From: Bradyrhizobium japonicum USDA 6
GTDB lineage: Bacteria > Pseudomonadota > Alphaproteobacteria > Rhizobiales > Xanthobacteraceae
Assembly: GCF_000284375.1 (NCBI RefSeq)
Contig: NC_017249.1
Location: 6,116,001 to 6,180,000 of the forward strand
Length of the DNA: 64,000 nt
Direction of reading: 5' to 3'
In this document: one piece after another, positions 18,536-28,943 of the stretch
Position numbering within the stretch: position 1 is the first letter of the stretch
Layout of the letters: each line of letters begins with the position of its first letter
Notes under the pieces: generated by a model
The model's input: the letters and a program-made list of their open reading frames with translations, nothing else
The model's database searches: none
What the model was told of the DNA's origin: nothing
Position numbers and translations under genes: made by a program

Positions 18536-20134
18536 TTACGCCGGGGCCCCCGACTTCACCAGCTTGTAGATCACCGAGTCCATCAGCGCCTGGAACGAGG
18601 CGTCGATGATGTTCGGGGACACGCCGACCGTGGTCCAGCGGTCGCCGTTCTCGTCCTCGCTCTCGATCAGCACGCGCGTGACCGCGCCGGTGCCGCCGTT
18701 GAGGATACGGACGCGGTAGTCGATCAGCGTCAAGCCCTCGATGTACTTCTGGTACTTGCCGAGGTCCTTGCGCAGCGCGACGTCGAGCGCGTTGACGGGG
18801 CCGTTGCCTTCGGCGGCCGAGATCAAACGCTCGCCGGCGACGTCGACCTTGACCACTGCAAGCGCGACGGTGACGCGCTCGCCGTGCGAATTGTAGCGCT
18901 GCTCGACATTGACGTCGAACTGCTCGACCTCGAAATAATGCGGCACCTTGCCGAGCGTGCGCCGCGCCAAGAGATCGAACGAGGCGTTGGCGGATTCATA
19001 GGCGTAGCCGGCCGCCTCACGCTCTTTCAATTCTTCGACCAGCCGCGTCAGCTTGGGGTCGCTCTTCTCGTAGGCGATGCCAGCCCGGTCCAGCTCCGCG
19101 ATGACGTTGGAGCGTCCGGCCTGGTCGGACACCAGCACCTTGCGGTGATTGCCCACCAACTCGGGCAGCACGTGCTCATACGTCTGCGGATCCTTCAGCA
19201 CGGCGGAAGCATGAATGCCGGTCTTGGTGACGAAAGCACTCTCGCCGACATAGGCCGCATGCCGGTTCGGCACGCGGTTGAGCATGTCGTCGAGCGTGCG
19301 CGAAACCTTGACGAGAGTAGCGAGCTTTTCGGGCGTGACGCTGATCTCGAAGGCGTCGGAAAACTCCTTCTTGAGCTTCAGCGTCGGGATCAGCGAGCAC
19401 AGATTGGCGTTGCCGCAGCGCTCGCCAAGGCCGTTCAAGGTGCCCTGGATCTGCCGCGCGCCGGCGCGCACCGCGGCGAGCGAATTGGCCACGGCCTGCT
19501 CGGTGTCGTTATGGGCATGGATGCCGACATGGTCGCCCGGGATGTGCTTCGTCACCTCGGTGACGATGGCTTCGATCTCGTTCGGCATGGTGCCGCCGTT
19601 GGTGTCGCACAGCACCACCCAGCGCGCGCCGGCCTCATAGGCGGCCTTGGCGCAGGCGAGCGCGAAGGTTGAATCCTCCTTGTAGCCGTCGAAGAAGTGC
19701 TCGCAGTCGAGCATGACCTCGCGGCCCGCGGCCTTCGCCGCCACGACGCTGTCGCGGATCGACGCCAGATTTTCTTCCCTCGTCGTCTCCAGCGCGACGC
19801 GCACCTGATAGGCTGATGACTTCGCCACGAAGCAGATCGCATCGGCCTTCGCTTCCAGGAGCCCGGCCACCCCGGGATCGTTGGAGACCGAGCGCCCTGC
19901 CCGGCGCGTCATGCCGAAGGCCGTGAAGCGCGCATGCTTGAGCTTGGGCTTGGTGCCGAAGAACTCGGTGTCGGTCGGATTGGCGCCGGGATAGCCGCCC
20001 TCGACATAGTCGATGCCGAGATCGTCGAGCATCGCCGCGATGACCTGCTTGTCGGTCAGGGTGAAATCGACGCCGTTGGTCTGCGCCCCGTCGCGCAGCG
20101 TGGTGTCGAACAGATAGAGACGCTCCTTGCTCAT
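18536..20134 (-). CDS. cimA: Citramalate synthase (LeuA/CimA family)
   Basis: The 532-residue enzyme condenses acetyl-CoA and pyruvate to (R)-citramalate for isoleucine synthesis. The catalytic TIM barrel opens YLFDTTLRDGAQTNG; the metal-binding GIHAHND and GTLNGLGERCGNANL are intact. A LeuA-type C-terminal dimer/regulatory domain covers about residues 400-525. The start MSKERLYLFD at 20134 overlaps the GNAT stop by four bases (ATGA), indicating translational coupling; a longer frame upstream is ignored. Homocitrate or isopropylmalate synthase are less likely given the TLRDGAQTNGVDFT start. Confidence 0.9.
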   Translation of the reverse strand: MSKERLYLFDTTLRDGAQTNGVDFTLTDKQVIAAMLDDLGIDYVEGGYPGANPTDTEFFGTKPKLKHARFTAFGMTRRAGRSVSNDPGVAGLLEAKADAICFVAKSSAYQVRVALETTREENLASIRDSVVAAKAAGREVMLDCEHFFDGYKEDSTFALACAKAAYEAGARWVVLCDTNGGTMPNEIEAIVTEVTKHIPGDHVGIHAHNDTEQAVANSLAAVRAGARQIQGTLNGLGERCGNANLCSLIPTLKLKKEFSDAFEISVTPEKLATLVKVSRTLDDMLNRVPNRHAAYVGESAFVTKTGIHASAVLKDPQTYEHVLPELVGNHRKVLVSDQAGRSNVIAELDRAGIAYEKSDPKLTRLVEELKEREAAGYAYESANASFDLLARRTLGKVPHYFEVEQFDVNVEQRYNSHGERVTVALAVVKVDVAGERLISAAEGNGPVNALDVALRKDLGKYQKYIEGLTLIDYRVRILNGGTGAVTRVLIESEDENGDRWTTVGVSPNIIDASFQALMDSVIYKLVKSGAPA

Positions 20135-20622
20135 TGCGCGGCTCCGAGCGTCTTCTTCATCGTGGTGTTGGCGAGCCACTCGTCGTTGATGGTGATGCTG
20201 TTGCGCTGCACGGCGACGTAGCCGCGCTTGGCGAAGAAGTTTTGCGCGGTGTCGCTGGCATCGACCGACAGGCTGGTCGCGCCGCGGCCGCCGGCGAGCT
20301 TCTCCAGCGCGTCCACCAGCATGGTCCCGATGCCCTGACCGGTCACGGCGGGATGCACATAGAGCATGCGGATGTGATCGGCCCCGCGCAGCGAGGCGAA
20401 GCCGACGGCCGAGCCCTCCAGCGTCGCGACCAGCGTCAGGTCGGCCGCGAGCCGCTTGCCGAACTCCTCGGTTTCCGCCGCCTCCATCCAGGCCTGCTGC
20501 TGCGCCTCGTTGTAGTCTTCGCCGGTCAGCTCCTCGATGCTTGCCGCGAAGATCGCGGCGAGGACCGGCACGTCATCAGGCAGGAACGGCCGCAAGCCGG
20601 GTTTTGGCAAAGTCTGTCCCAT
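20131..20622 (-). CDS. GNAT-family N-acetyltransferase
   Basis: The 163-residue acetyltransferase carries the acetyl-CoA site motif VHPAVTGQGIGTMLVDAL (R/Q-x2-G-x-G/A) near residues 90-107 and an FFAKRGYVAV end typical of small-molecule GNATs. The start MGQTLPKPGL at 20622 is 5 bases after the stop of a 37-codon ORF, and its stop overlaps the cimA start. Substrate unknown. Confidence 0.85.
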   Translation of the reverse strand: MGQTLPKPGLRPFLPDDVPVLAAIFAASIEELTGEDYNEAQQQAWMEAAETEEFGKRLAADLTLVATLEGSAVGFASLRGADHIRMLYVHPAVTGQGIGTMLVDALEKLAGGRGATSLSVDASDTAQNFFAKRGYVAVQRNSITINDEWLANTTMKKTLGAAQ

Positions 20623-20627
20623 CGTCT

Positions 20628-20737
20628 TCACCACATCCCATAGAGTTTCAGCGCCAGCGCCACGGCGGCCGCGAGCAGCAGGATCTTCAGCGCGATGTAA
20701 TAGAGCCAGTGCCGCGGGAAAGGCGCGTCGGGCCGCT

Positions 20738-20741
<4 letters not shown>
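20628..20741 (-). CDS. 37-residue membrane protein, coupled to cysS and a GNAT gene
   Basis: This short ORF runs ATG 20741 to TGA 20628. The product begins [15 protein letters not shown], continues with one hydrophobic helix ([20 protein letters not shown]) and ends MW. The ATG overlaps the cysS stop in an ATGA junction, and the stop lies 5 bases before the GNAT start, so it fills the gap exactly and would be translated by reinitiation. A charged N-terminus followed by one helix suggests an inner-membrane small protein. No family is recognised. Confidence 0.65.
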
Positions 20742-22120
<1,379 letters not shown>

Positions 22121-22409
22121 ATGGATACCCGTCGGCTGTTGGCCGGGCGTCCAGTGCTCTCAATGCTTTTGAGAAAAGACGGCTCCAGCCAGCGAATCGC
22201 TAGCTCGTAATCTCGCGGCAAATGCCACAAATGGCGAGGAGACCGTACATGCGGCCACATATGGGCTATCAGGCGCCCCCGCGTCAAGAGAGCCGCGAAA
22301 ACGCCGCTTTATCTCCGCAAAGCGCGGCCGCCCCGCCTTGATGGTTCATCATCCTTAACCTTTTGAGTTTACTTGGAACCCGGCGGTTCCCTAAAGCCCC
22401 GGTGCACCC

Positions 22410-22715
22410 ATGCGATCCCTGCTCGCGCTCGTCTCTTGTGCCTCCATCATCGCGGCATCCAGCGCATTCGCCGAGACCCGCGTCTTCATCATCGCCAACC
22501 ACGCGGACGGCTACGGTGTCGACCAGTGCCTCGCCAGGGGTGAGAAATGCGGCGCACAGGTCGCGCGCACCTATTGCCAGTCACGCGATTTTGCCCAGGC
22601 CTCGGCCTATCGCCGGGTCGATCCCGACGAAATTACCGGCTCTGTCCCCAAAACCGGCGCAAACTGCTCCCATGGCCACTGCGACGAATATGTCGCAATC
22701 ACCTGCCAGCGCTGA
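22410..22715 (+). CDS. Small Cys-rich exported protein of unknown function
   Basis: The 101-residue product has a signal peptide of about 21 residues (MRSLLALVSCASIIAASSAF then AE). The mature part has six cysteines: Cys40, 47, 56, 85, 90 and 99, an even number that would allow three disulfides in the periplasm. I do not recognise the family. The gene has its own upstream region, divergent from cysS, and is followed after 130 bases by the DUF2865 gene on the same strand. Confidence 0.7.
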   Translation: MRSLLALVSCASIIAASSAFAETRVFIIANHADGYGVDQCLARGEKCGAQVARTYCQSRDFAQASAYRRVDPDEITGSVPKTGANCSHGHCDEYVAITCQR

Positions 22716-22845
22716 ATTCCCTCGGAGCTGGCGGACCTTAGGACCAGTTTTCGGCCCCTGAAACGACGTGACGATGCCGCAGGAAGCGGCTATTGGAGGG
22801 CGCGCGTCGGCCCCCAAAATCATGCTGGGCCGTGACCTCGCTAGA

Positions 22846-24048
22846 ATGGCGGATATGCCTGAATTTTTGTCTCTCTCCCGTGCTCGCTCCATCCTTGCCT
22901 GCACCGTGCTTCTGAGCACGGTCGTGCTCGCCAACGGCGCTTTCGCGCAAGCCGGCCCGCCCGGCCCGCCGCCTCAGCCCGGCCAGAACGGGCTTGGACC
23001 AAATCCGATGTGCGTGCGGCTGGAAGGCCAGCTCGCCGCGCTCGATCGTGGCGGCGGCGGTGGCGACCCCGCGCGCGAAGACCAGATCCGCCGCTATCAG
23101 GATTCCCAAGCCAAGCAGCAGGCCGAGCTCGACCGGGTCACCATGCAGGCCAAGCGCATGGGCTGCGATTCCTCCGGCTTCTTCTCGCTGTTCAATGGCC
23201 AGTCGGCGCAATGCGGCCCGGTCAACACCCAGATCCAGCAGATGCGCGCCAATCTGGACCAGATCACCGGCAATCTCGAACGCCTGCGCGGCGGCGGTCC
23301 CGGCGGCTTCAGCCCGGAGCGGGACAACCAGCGCCGCTCGGTGCTGGCGGCGCTGGCGCAGAACAATTGCGGCCCGCAATATGCCAACGCCGCGCAATCG
23401 CAAGGCGGCGGCAACTTCCTGAACAATCTGTTCGGCGGCAACGCCCCCAACAACCCCAACAATCCGCAAGGCGTGCCGCCCGCCGATCTCGGGCCGCAAT
23501 CCGGCACCTACCGCACCGTGTGCGTGCGCACCTGCGACGGCGCCTATTTCCCGGTTTCGTTTGCCACCGTGCCGGCCCGCTTCCCCGACGACGAGAAAAC
23601 CTGCAAGGCGCTGTGCCCGGCCGCGGAAGCCGTGCTCTACACCCACCGCAATCCCGGCGAGGACATGAACTCCGCGGTCTCCATCAGCGGCCAGCCCTAC
23701 ACGGCGCTGCCGACCGCGTTCAAATTCCGCAGCGAGTTCAACCCGTCCTGCTCCTGCAAGGCCGCGGGCCAGACCTGGGCCGACGCGCTGAAATCCGCCG
23801 ACGACAAGGCGGCGGCCGAGCAGCAGGGTGACATCATCGTCACCGAGGAGAGCGCCAAGAAGATGCAGCAACAGCGGCTCAACAAGGGCACGCCTGCCAA
23901 TGCCAAGAAGGGCGCGGCCCCCGCGCCGACGACGGCCAGCGCACCGGCTGCGGCCGCGCCTGCGGAGACCGGCACCGCCGCCAATTCGTCGGAGAACAAG
24001 CCGATCCGCTCGGTCGGCCCGACGTTCCTGCCGCAGCAGCAGAAATAG
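22846..24048 (+). CDS. DUF2865 domain-containing exported protein
   Basis: The product has about 400 residues with an N-terminal signal (ACTVLLSTVVLANGAFAQ) followed by a Pro/Gly-rich stretch. The DUF2865 region has RMGCDSSGFFSLFNGQSAQC, a predicted coiled segment, an Asn-rich linker (FGGNAPNNPNNPQ), and the Cys-rich block GTYRTVCVRTCDGAYFPVSF with FNPSCSCKAAGQTWADAL. The C-terminal 60 residues are Ala/Pro-rich. This family is typical of Bradyrhizobium relatives and has no known function; a cell-envelope role is plausible. The ATGs at 22846 and 22855 are equally possible starts. Confidence 0.8.
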   Translation: MADMPEFLSLSRARSILACTVLLSTVVLANGAFAQAGPPGPPPQPGQNGLGPNPMCVRLEGQLAALDRGGGGGDPAREDQIRRYQDSQAKQQAELDRVTMQAKRMGCDSSGFFSLFNGQSAQCGPVNTQIQQMRANLDQITGNLERLRGGGPGGFSPERDNQRRSVLAALAQNNCGPQYANAAQSQGGGNFLNNLFGGNAPNNPNNPQGVPPADLGPQSGTYRTVCVRTCDGAYFPVSFATVPARFPDDEKTCKALCPAAEAVLYTHRNPGEDMNSAVSISGQPYTALPTAFKFRSEFNPSCSCKAAGQTWADALKSADDKAAAEQQGDIIVTEESAKKMQQQRLNKGTPANAKKGAAPAPTTASAPAAAAPAETGTAANSSENKPIRSVGPTFLPQQQK

Positions 24049-24070
24049 GCCCTAACCCGTCATGCGAAGG

Positions 24071-24089
24071 CGGCCGCCAGGCGCGGCCG
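24071..24089 (+). terminator. Hairpin between convergent genes
   Basis: CGGCCGC and GCGGCCG form a 7-base stem with a 5-base loop, followed by TTTCG. It lies 23 bases after the DUF2865 stop and just beyond the convergent DUF2189 stop. The T run is short, so this is a weak intrinsic terminator candidate. Confidence 0.4.
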
Positions 24090-24097
24090 TTTCGCGG

Positions 24098-25006
24098 TTA
24101 ATGCTCACCCTCGCGGCTCCACGGGAAGAGATTGGCCGGAAAGTCCGCTGCGTAGCGCTTTCCCTTCGGGGGCGGCGGCGGCTCGTCCGGTGGATTCGGA
24201 TTCGGCTCGACCACCCGCCGATAGAGGTGCCAGGTGGCGTGACCGAGCACTGGCAGGACGACAGCGAGACCGACGAAGAACGGCAACGAGCCGATCACGA
24301 GCAGTGCCGCGACGATGACGCCCCATCCGGCCATCGCAACCGGATTCGCCGCCACCGCGCGGAGCGACGTGCGGATCGCGTCGATCGCGGTCGCATGCCG
24401 GTCGAGCATCAACGGAAACGATACGACGCTGACGCACAAGGCCACGACCGCAAACAGGAAGCCGACACCGCAGCCGACGATGATGAGCGACCAGCCTTCC
24501 GGCGTCGTCAGCACGCGCGTTGCGAAGTCGGGAATGCTTGCGGCCGCCGCGTGACCGAAGATCGTGACATAGATTGCGTTCGCGACACCGATCCAGGCCC
24601 CGAACAGGACCAGCAGGAGCACGCCGAGCTCGACCATGGCGCCGAACGACGGCGCGCGCAGCACCTTGATCGCATCCCATGCATCGACCTCCTCGCCGCG
24701 CTCGCGACGCCGGCTGAGTTCGTAGAGACCGATCGCGGCAAAGGGGCCGATCAAGGCAAAGCCGGCAGCCAGCGGAAACAGCAGCGGCAGCACCGAATAG
24801 CCGAGAACCATCCTGAACAGGACGAGACCGAGAACGGGATAAATCACGCACACGACGATCGCGTGGCTCGGCATCGCCTGGAAATCCTCCCAACCCAGGC
24901 GTAGGGCCTCGGTCAGGTCGGACAAGCTGATCTTGCGAATGGGGTAGGAGGCCGCTTCGCCGAACAGGTGCCGCTTTACGATGTTGTCGGAATAAAGAGT
25001 GGCCAT
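24098..25006 (-). CDS. DUF2189 domain-containing membrane protein
   Basis: The 302-residue protein has about six hydrophobic segments from residue 50 to 270, beginning IRKISLSDLTEALRLGWEDF, the opening typical of DUF2189 proteins. LSRRRERGEEVDAWDA lies in a cytoplasmic loop, and the C-terminal tail is Pro-rich (PPDEPPPPPKGKR). The start at 25006 is fixed by AGGAGGG directly upstream; the open frame continues further but without support. It diverges from the coxM oxidase operon, and DUF2189 genes are often found near cytochrome oxidase genes, though no function is established. Confidence 0.8.
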   Translation of the reverse strand: MATLYSDNIVKRHLFGEAASYPIRKISLSDLTEALRLGWEDFQAMPSHAIVVCVIYPVLGLVLFRMVLGYSVLPLLFPLAAGFALIGPFAAIGLYELSRRRERGEEVDAWDAIKVLRAPSFGAMVELGVLLLVLFGAWIGVANAIYVTIFGHAAAASIPDFATRVLTTPEGWSLIIVGCGVGFLFAVVALCVSVVSFPLMLDRHATAIDAIRTSLRAVAANPVAMAGWGVIVAALLVIGSLPFFVGLAVVLPVLGHATWHLYRRVVEPNPNPPDEPPPPPKGKRYAADFPANLFPWSREGEH

Positions 25007-25537
25007 GGACACACCCTCCTCTGCTGAAAGTCGCAGCGGCAAACGGCGCGCTCTCCGGCCGCGCGTATCCGCCCTTATGTGCGGGAGACGCGATCGAGCC
25101 GAGTACGGCAGTTCCAGGCTCAACGAGGAAGGAGCTTAGCCGGACGAAACCCGTCGCGACCTGCGCCCCGAGCTTAGCGCGCGCGATCTGGAATGACCAG
25201 CGCTCCCGGCTGGGTGAATTGTGCGTCGCATATTTTGTGCGATGCATCACATCGAGAATGCGACCGAGGCTCGCCAGCTCGCAGGGCAACATCGATCGCC
25301 CGCGCCGCGTAAGCCTGTTGACATGCTATTGACGCCGGGTTCGCGGGAGATCATTTTAAATGCCTGGACGCCCCCAGCGGTCGCGGTCTTCCTCTTGAAT
25401 ATCGCGACCGGTTGAATGGGCGAGGCAACAGGCCGGCGATGGCATAGATACCAGCCAAGAAAGGCCAGCCATCGCGACAGACATGAGCTCCGCCCTGGAT
25501 TCGTATCCGTAGCCTTCGATGGCAAGGATGGATCAGG
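25007..25537. other. 531-base divergent intergenic region upstream of the oxidase operon
   Basis: I see no gene here. It holds a CRP/FNR-like half-site pair at 25236-25251 and two close TTGACA/TTGACG hexamers (25318 and 25329) that could be -35 elements for the plus-strand operon. I looked for a FixK-type TTGAT-N4-ATCAA box and found none. The region must contain promoters for both DUF2189 and coxM. Confidence 0.5.
25236..25251. promoter_or_regulatory. CRP-like palindromic site
   Basis: TGTGC-GATGCA-TCACA matches the TGTGA-N6-TCACA consensus of CRP-family regulators at nine of ten half-site positions. It lies about 287 bases before coxM and 230 before the DUF2189 start, so the position is unusual for direct activation unless the transcripts start far upstream. 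Confidence 0.35.
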
Positions 25538-26371
25538 ATGGTTGTCGCACTGATACTGCTTCTGGTCGCGATCGGCTCGGTGCTGTTTCACCTCTACAGC
25601 CCGTGGTGGTGGACGCCGATCGCCACGAACTGGGCCTATATCGACCACACCATCAACATCACGTTCTGGATCACGGGCTTCGTTTTCGTCGCGGTCATCG
25701 CCTTCATGGCCTATTGCGTCTTCCGCTTCCACCACAAGGAGGGAAGACGGGCCGACTACAATCCGGAAAACAAAAGGCTTGAATGGTGGCTGAGCGTCGG
25801 GACCGGCGTCGGCGTCGCGGCCATGCTGGCGCCTGGCCTCGTGGTCTGGCACCAGTTCGTGACGGTGCCTGCGGATGCCACCGAGGTCGAGGTCATGGGC
25901 CAGCAATGGCAATGGAGCTTCCGCCTTCCGGGCAAGGATGGGCGGCTGGGCACATCCGATGTCCGCAACATCGCTTCCGACAATCCGATGGGACTCAATC
26001 GTGACGACCCGCACGCCCAGGACGACGTCGTGATCGAGAACGGCGACCTGCACCTTCAGATGGGCAAGCCGGTCAAGGTTCTCCTCCGCTCGGTTGATGT
26101 CCTGCACGATTTCTACGTGCCCGAATTCCGCGCCAAGATGGACATGGTCCCTGGCATGGTGACCTATTTCTGGATAACGCCGATCCGAACCGGAACGTTC
26201 GATGTTCTATGTGCGGAGCTCTGTGGCGCTGCTCATTATCAGATGCGGGCCAAGGTCATCGTCGACGAAGAGCGTGAATATCACGCCTGGCTGGAGCAAC
26301 AAAAGACGTTTGCCGAATTGTCGCCGGCAAGAGCTGTCGTGAGGGCGACGTACCAATCCGGTGGCAGGTAG
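25538..26371 (+). CDS. coxM: Cytochrome c oxidase subunit II (CoxM-like)
   Basis: The 277-residue product is subunit II of a haem-copper oxidase. Hydrophobic segments lie at about residues 2-20, 41-63 and 83-104, then a periplasmic cupredoxin domain. The CuA ligands are all present: His190 in VLHDFYV, then Cys225, Glu227, Cys229, His233 and Met236 in CAELCGAAHYQM. This makes the enzyme a cytochrome c oxidase rather than a quinol oxidase, which lacks CuA. No haem c domain is fused. The name follows the second aa3-type oxidase locus coxMNOP of Bradyrhizobium, which this gene order resembles. Confidence 0.9.
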   Translation: MVVALILLLVAIGSVLFHLYSPWWWTPIATNWAYIDHTINITFWITGFVFVAVIAFMAYCVFRFHHKEGRRADYNPENKRLEWWLSVGTGVGVAAMLAPGLVVWHQFVTVPADATEVEVMGQQWQWSFRLPGKDGRLGTSDVRNIASDNPMGLNRDDPHAQDDVVIENGDLHLQMGKPVKVLLRSVDVLHDFYVPEFRAKMDMVPGMVTYFWITPIRTGTFDVLCAELCGAAHYQMRAKVIVDEEREYHAWLEQQKTFAELSPARAVVRATYQSGGR

Positions 26372-26449
26372 CAGGCTGCCGCCGCGAAGATGGATCGGGT
26401 GCACGAGGCCAACGCCTCACCCCCGATGGAAACGACCGAGGAGGTTTCT

Positions 26450-28228
26450 ATGGTCGATATTCCATATGAAGGGATCGCAGGCATCCCGCCTGCCGAAGTG
26501 CCTGATGTCGAGCTCTATCATCCAAGGAGCTGGTGGACACGGTATGTCTTCTCGCAGGACGCCAAGGTGATCGCCATTCAGTATTCGCTGACGGCCTCGG
26601 CCATCGGGCTGGTAGCCCTGGTGCTGTCGTGGCTGATGCGCCTGCAACTGGGATTCCCCGGCACCTTCTCTTTCATCGATGCCAACCAGTACCTCCAGTT
26701 CATCACCATGCACGGCATGATCATGGTGATCTATCTGCTCACCGCATTGTTCCTCGGCGGCTTCGGCAACTACCTGATCCCGCTGATGGTCGGCGCCCGG
26801 GACATGGTCTTCCCCTATGTGAACATGCTGAGCTACTGGGTCTACCTGCTCGCAGTCCTGGTGCTGGCCTCGACATTCTTCGTGCCCGGCGGCCCCACCG
26901 GCGCCGGCTGGACGCTCTACCCGCCGCAAGCAATCCTCTCCGGAACGCCGGGGCAGGATTGGGGCATCATTCTCATGATGTCGTCCCTGATCCTGTTCAT
27001 CATCGGCTTCACCATGGGCGGCTTGAATTATGTGGTCACGGTGCTGCAAGCGCGCACCCGCGGCATGACGTTGATGCGCCTGCCCCTGACGGTGTGGGGC
27101 ATTTTCACGGCGACCGTCATGGCGTTGCTGGCATTCCCCGCGCTCTTCGTTGCCTCGGTCATGCTGCTGCTCGACCGTCTCCTGGGAACCAGCTTCTTCA
27201 TGCCCTCCCTCGTTGAGATGGGACAGCTGTCGAAATATGGCGGCGGCAGCCCGCTGCTCTTCCAGCACCTGTTCTGGTTCTTCGGCCACCCCGAGGTCTA
27301 CATCGTCGCCCTGCCCGCCTTCGGCATCGTCTCCGATCTGATCAGCACGCATGCGCGCAAGAACATCTTCGGTTATCGCATGATGGTCTGGGCGATCGTG
27401 GGGATTGGTGCGCTCAGCTTCGTCGTGTGGGCCCACCACATGTATGTGAGCGGCATGTTCCCGCAATTCGGGTACTTCTTCGCCACCACGACGCTCATCA
27501 TCGCCATCCCCACGGCGATCAAGGTCTACAACTGGGTGCTGACGCTGTGGCGCGGCGACATTCATCTCAGGGTGCCGATGCTGTTCGCCCTCGGCTTCAT
27601 CATCACCTTCGTGAATGGCGGCCTCACCGGCCTCTTCCTCGGCAACGTCGTCGTGGACGTGCCCCTCTCGGATACCATGTTCGTGGTCGCGCATTTCCAC
27701 ATGGTGATGGGCGTGGCACCGATCATGGTCGTGCTGGGCGCGATCTATCATTGGTACCCCAAGGTCACGGGACGGATGCTGAACGACGTCCTCGGCAAGT
27801 TTCACTTCTGGGTCACCTTCCTCGGCGCCTACCTGATCTTCTTCCCCATGCACTATCTTGGACTGCTCGGGGTCCCGCGCCGGTATTTCGAACTCGGCGA
27901 CACGGCGTTCATCCCGTCCTCGGCCCATTCACTGAATGCCTTCATCTCCGTGGTGGCCTTGGCCGTCGGCTTCAGCCAGATGGTGTTCCTGTTCAATCTT
28001 GCCTGGAGCCTGTTCAAGGGTGAGGCCTCAGGCGGCAATCCGTGGCGGGCGACGACGCTGGAGTGGCAGACGCCGGAGACACCCCCCGGACACGGCAACT
28101 GGGGCAAGGAGCTCCCGGTCGTCTACCGCTGGGCCTATGACTACAGTGTGCCCGGCGCTGCCGAGGACTTCATTCCACAGAACCAGCCGCCACGCGCGAC
28201 GCAGTTCGTTCATGGAGCTGCTTCGTGA
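26450..28228 (+). CDS. coxN: Cytochrome c oxidase subunit I (CoxN-like)
   Basis: The 592-residue catalytic subunit has 12 core helices. Haem and copper ligands, numbered from this start: His88 (haem a, TMHGMIM), His280 with Glu282 in FFGHPEVYIV (CuB and D-channel glutamate, A1 type), His329/His330 (CuB), His415 (haem a3) and His417 (haem a) in VAHFHMV. The K-channel lysine is in PTAIKVYNW. In the D-channel entrance the usual APDMAFPRMNN is ARDMVFPYVNM, keeping the Asp and first Asn but not the second. The start at 26450 has a GAGGAGG ribosome site; an ATG at 26390 has none. Confidence 0.95.
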   Translation: MVDIPYEGIAGIPPAEVPDVELYHPRSWWTRYVFSQDAKVIAIQYSLTASAIGLVALVLSWLMRLQLGFPGTFSFIDANQYLQFITMHGMIMVIYLLTALFLGGFGNYLIPLMVGARDMVFPYVNMLSYWVYLLAVLVLASTFFVPGGPTGAGWTLYPPQAILSGTPGQDWGIILMMSSLILFIIGFTMGGLNYVVTVLQARTRGMTLMRLPLTVWGIFTATVMALLAFPALFVASVMLLLDRLLGTSFFMPSLVEMGQLSKYGGGSPLLFQHLFWFFGHPEVYIVALPAFGIVSDLISTHARKNIFGYRMMVWAIVGIGALSFVVWAHHMYVSGMFPQFGYFFATTTLIIAIPTAIKVYNWVLTLWRGDIHLRVPMLFALGFIITFVNGGLTGLFLGNVVVDVPLSDTMFVVAHFHMVMGVAPIMVVLGAIYHWYPKVTGRMLNDVLGKFHFWVTFLGAYLIFFPMHYLGLLGVPRRYFELGDTAFIPSSAHSLNAFISVVALAVGFSQMVFLFNLAWSLFKGEASGGNPWRATTLEWQTPETPPGHGNWGKELPVVYRWAYDYSVPGAAEDFIPQNQPPRATQFVHGAAS

Positions 28229-28929
28229 GCGCCATCATCCTGTTCCTGGCTGCGCTTGCGGTGATCGCCGGATGGTGGCTGTCGCATCAGCGGCTGACGG
28301 CCAAGCCCTGGCTGGAGGAAGGCTCGGTCGGTGACTTCCCCGGCGGCGATAGCGTGACCTGGCCGGCAGCGAAGGTCGGACTTGGCGTGTTTCTCGCCGT
28401 CGCCAGCGCACTATTCGTCCTCTTCATCAGCGCCTACTCGATGCGCATGAGCGTGGTGGACTGGCGGCCGCTACCGGTCCCGCGGCTGCTGTGGGTCAAC
28501 ACGGGCGTCCTGGTCCTGAGCAGTGTCGCGCTGCAATGGTCGTACGTGGCTGCCGGGCGACATGATACCGAGAGCGTCAAGATCGGTCTGCTCGCCGGCG
28601 GAGCATCTGCCGTGATCTTCCTCGCCGGACAGCTCTTGGCCTGGCAGCGGCTCGGGGCTGCCGGATATTTCGTGGCGTCCAATCCGGCGAATTCCTTCTT
28701 CTACCTGTTGACCGCGGTGCACGGGCTGCATCTGACGGGTGGCCTGGTCGCCCTCGGGCGAACCTCGGCCAAGGTGTGGCGCGGCGCCGAGATCGCCGAC
28801 ATGCGCTTGAGCGTGGAGCTGTGCACCATCTACTGGCACTTCCTGCTGCTGGTCTGGCTTGTCCTGCTCGGTCTTCTCACGGGCTGGACCGACGATTTCG
28901 TCAACATCTGCCGTCAATTGCTGAGCTAG
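28225..28929 (+). CDS. coxO: Cytochrome c oxidase subunit III-like protein (CoxO-like)
   Basis: The 234-residue membrane protein of the COX3 family has seven hydrophobic stretches and the subunit III features FFYLLTAVHGLHLTGGL and ELCTIYWHFLLLVWLVLLGLL. It starts at GTG 28225, overlapping the coxN TGA by four bases (GTGA), so it is translationally coupled. It is the first of two adjacent subunit III homologues in the operon, an arrangement characteristic of coxMNOP-type loci. Confidence 0.85.
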   Translation: MSAIILFLAALAVIAGWWLSHQRLTAKPWLEEGSVGDFPGGDSVTWPAAKVGLGVFLAVASALFVLFISAYSMRMSVVDWRPLPVPRLLWVNTGVLVLSSVALQWSYVAAGRHDTESVKIGLLAGGASAVIFLAGQLLAWQRLGAAGYFVASNPANSFFYLLTAVHGLHLTGGLVALGRTSAKVWRGAEIADMRLSVELCTIYWHFLLLVWLVLLGLLTGWTDDFVNICRQLLS

Positions 28930-28943
28930 GGAGGCGAGACCAG

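Noticed and set aside
25007..25537. FixK box (TTGAT-N4-ATCAA) upstream of the oxidase operon
   Set aside because: Two TTGAAT-like words occur near 25392-25418 but no dyad with the right spacing is present.
26417..27928. 503-codon minus-strand open frame opposite coxN
   Set aside because: coxN carries every haem and copper ligand and a good ribosome site; the antisense frame is charged low-complexity sequence.
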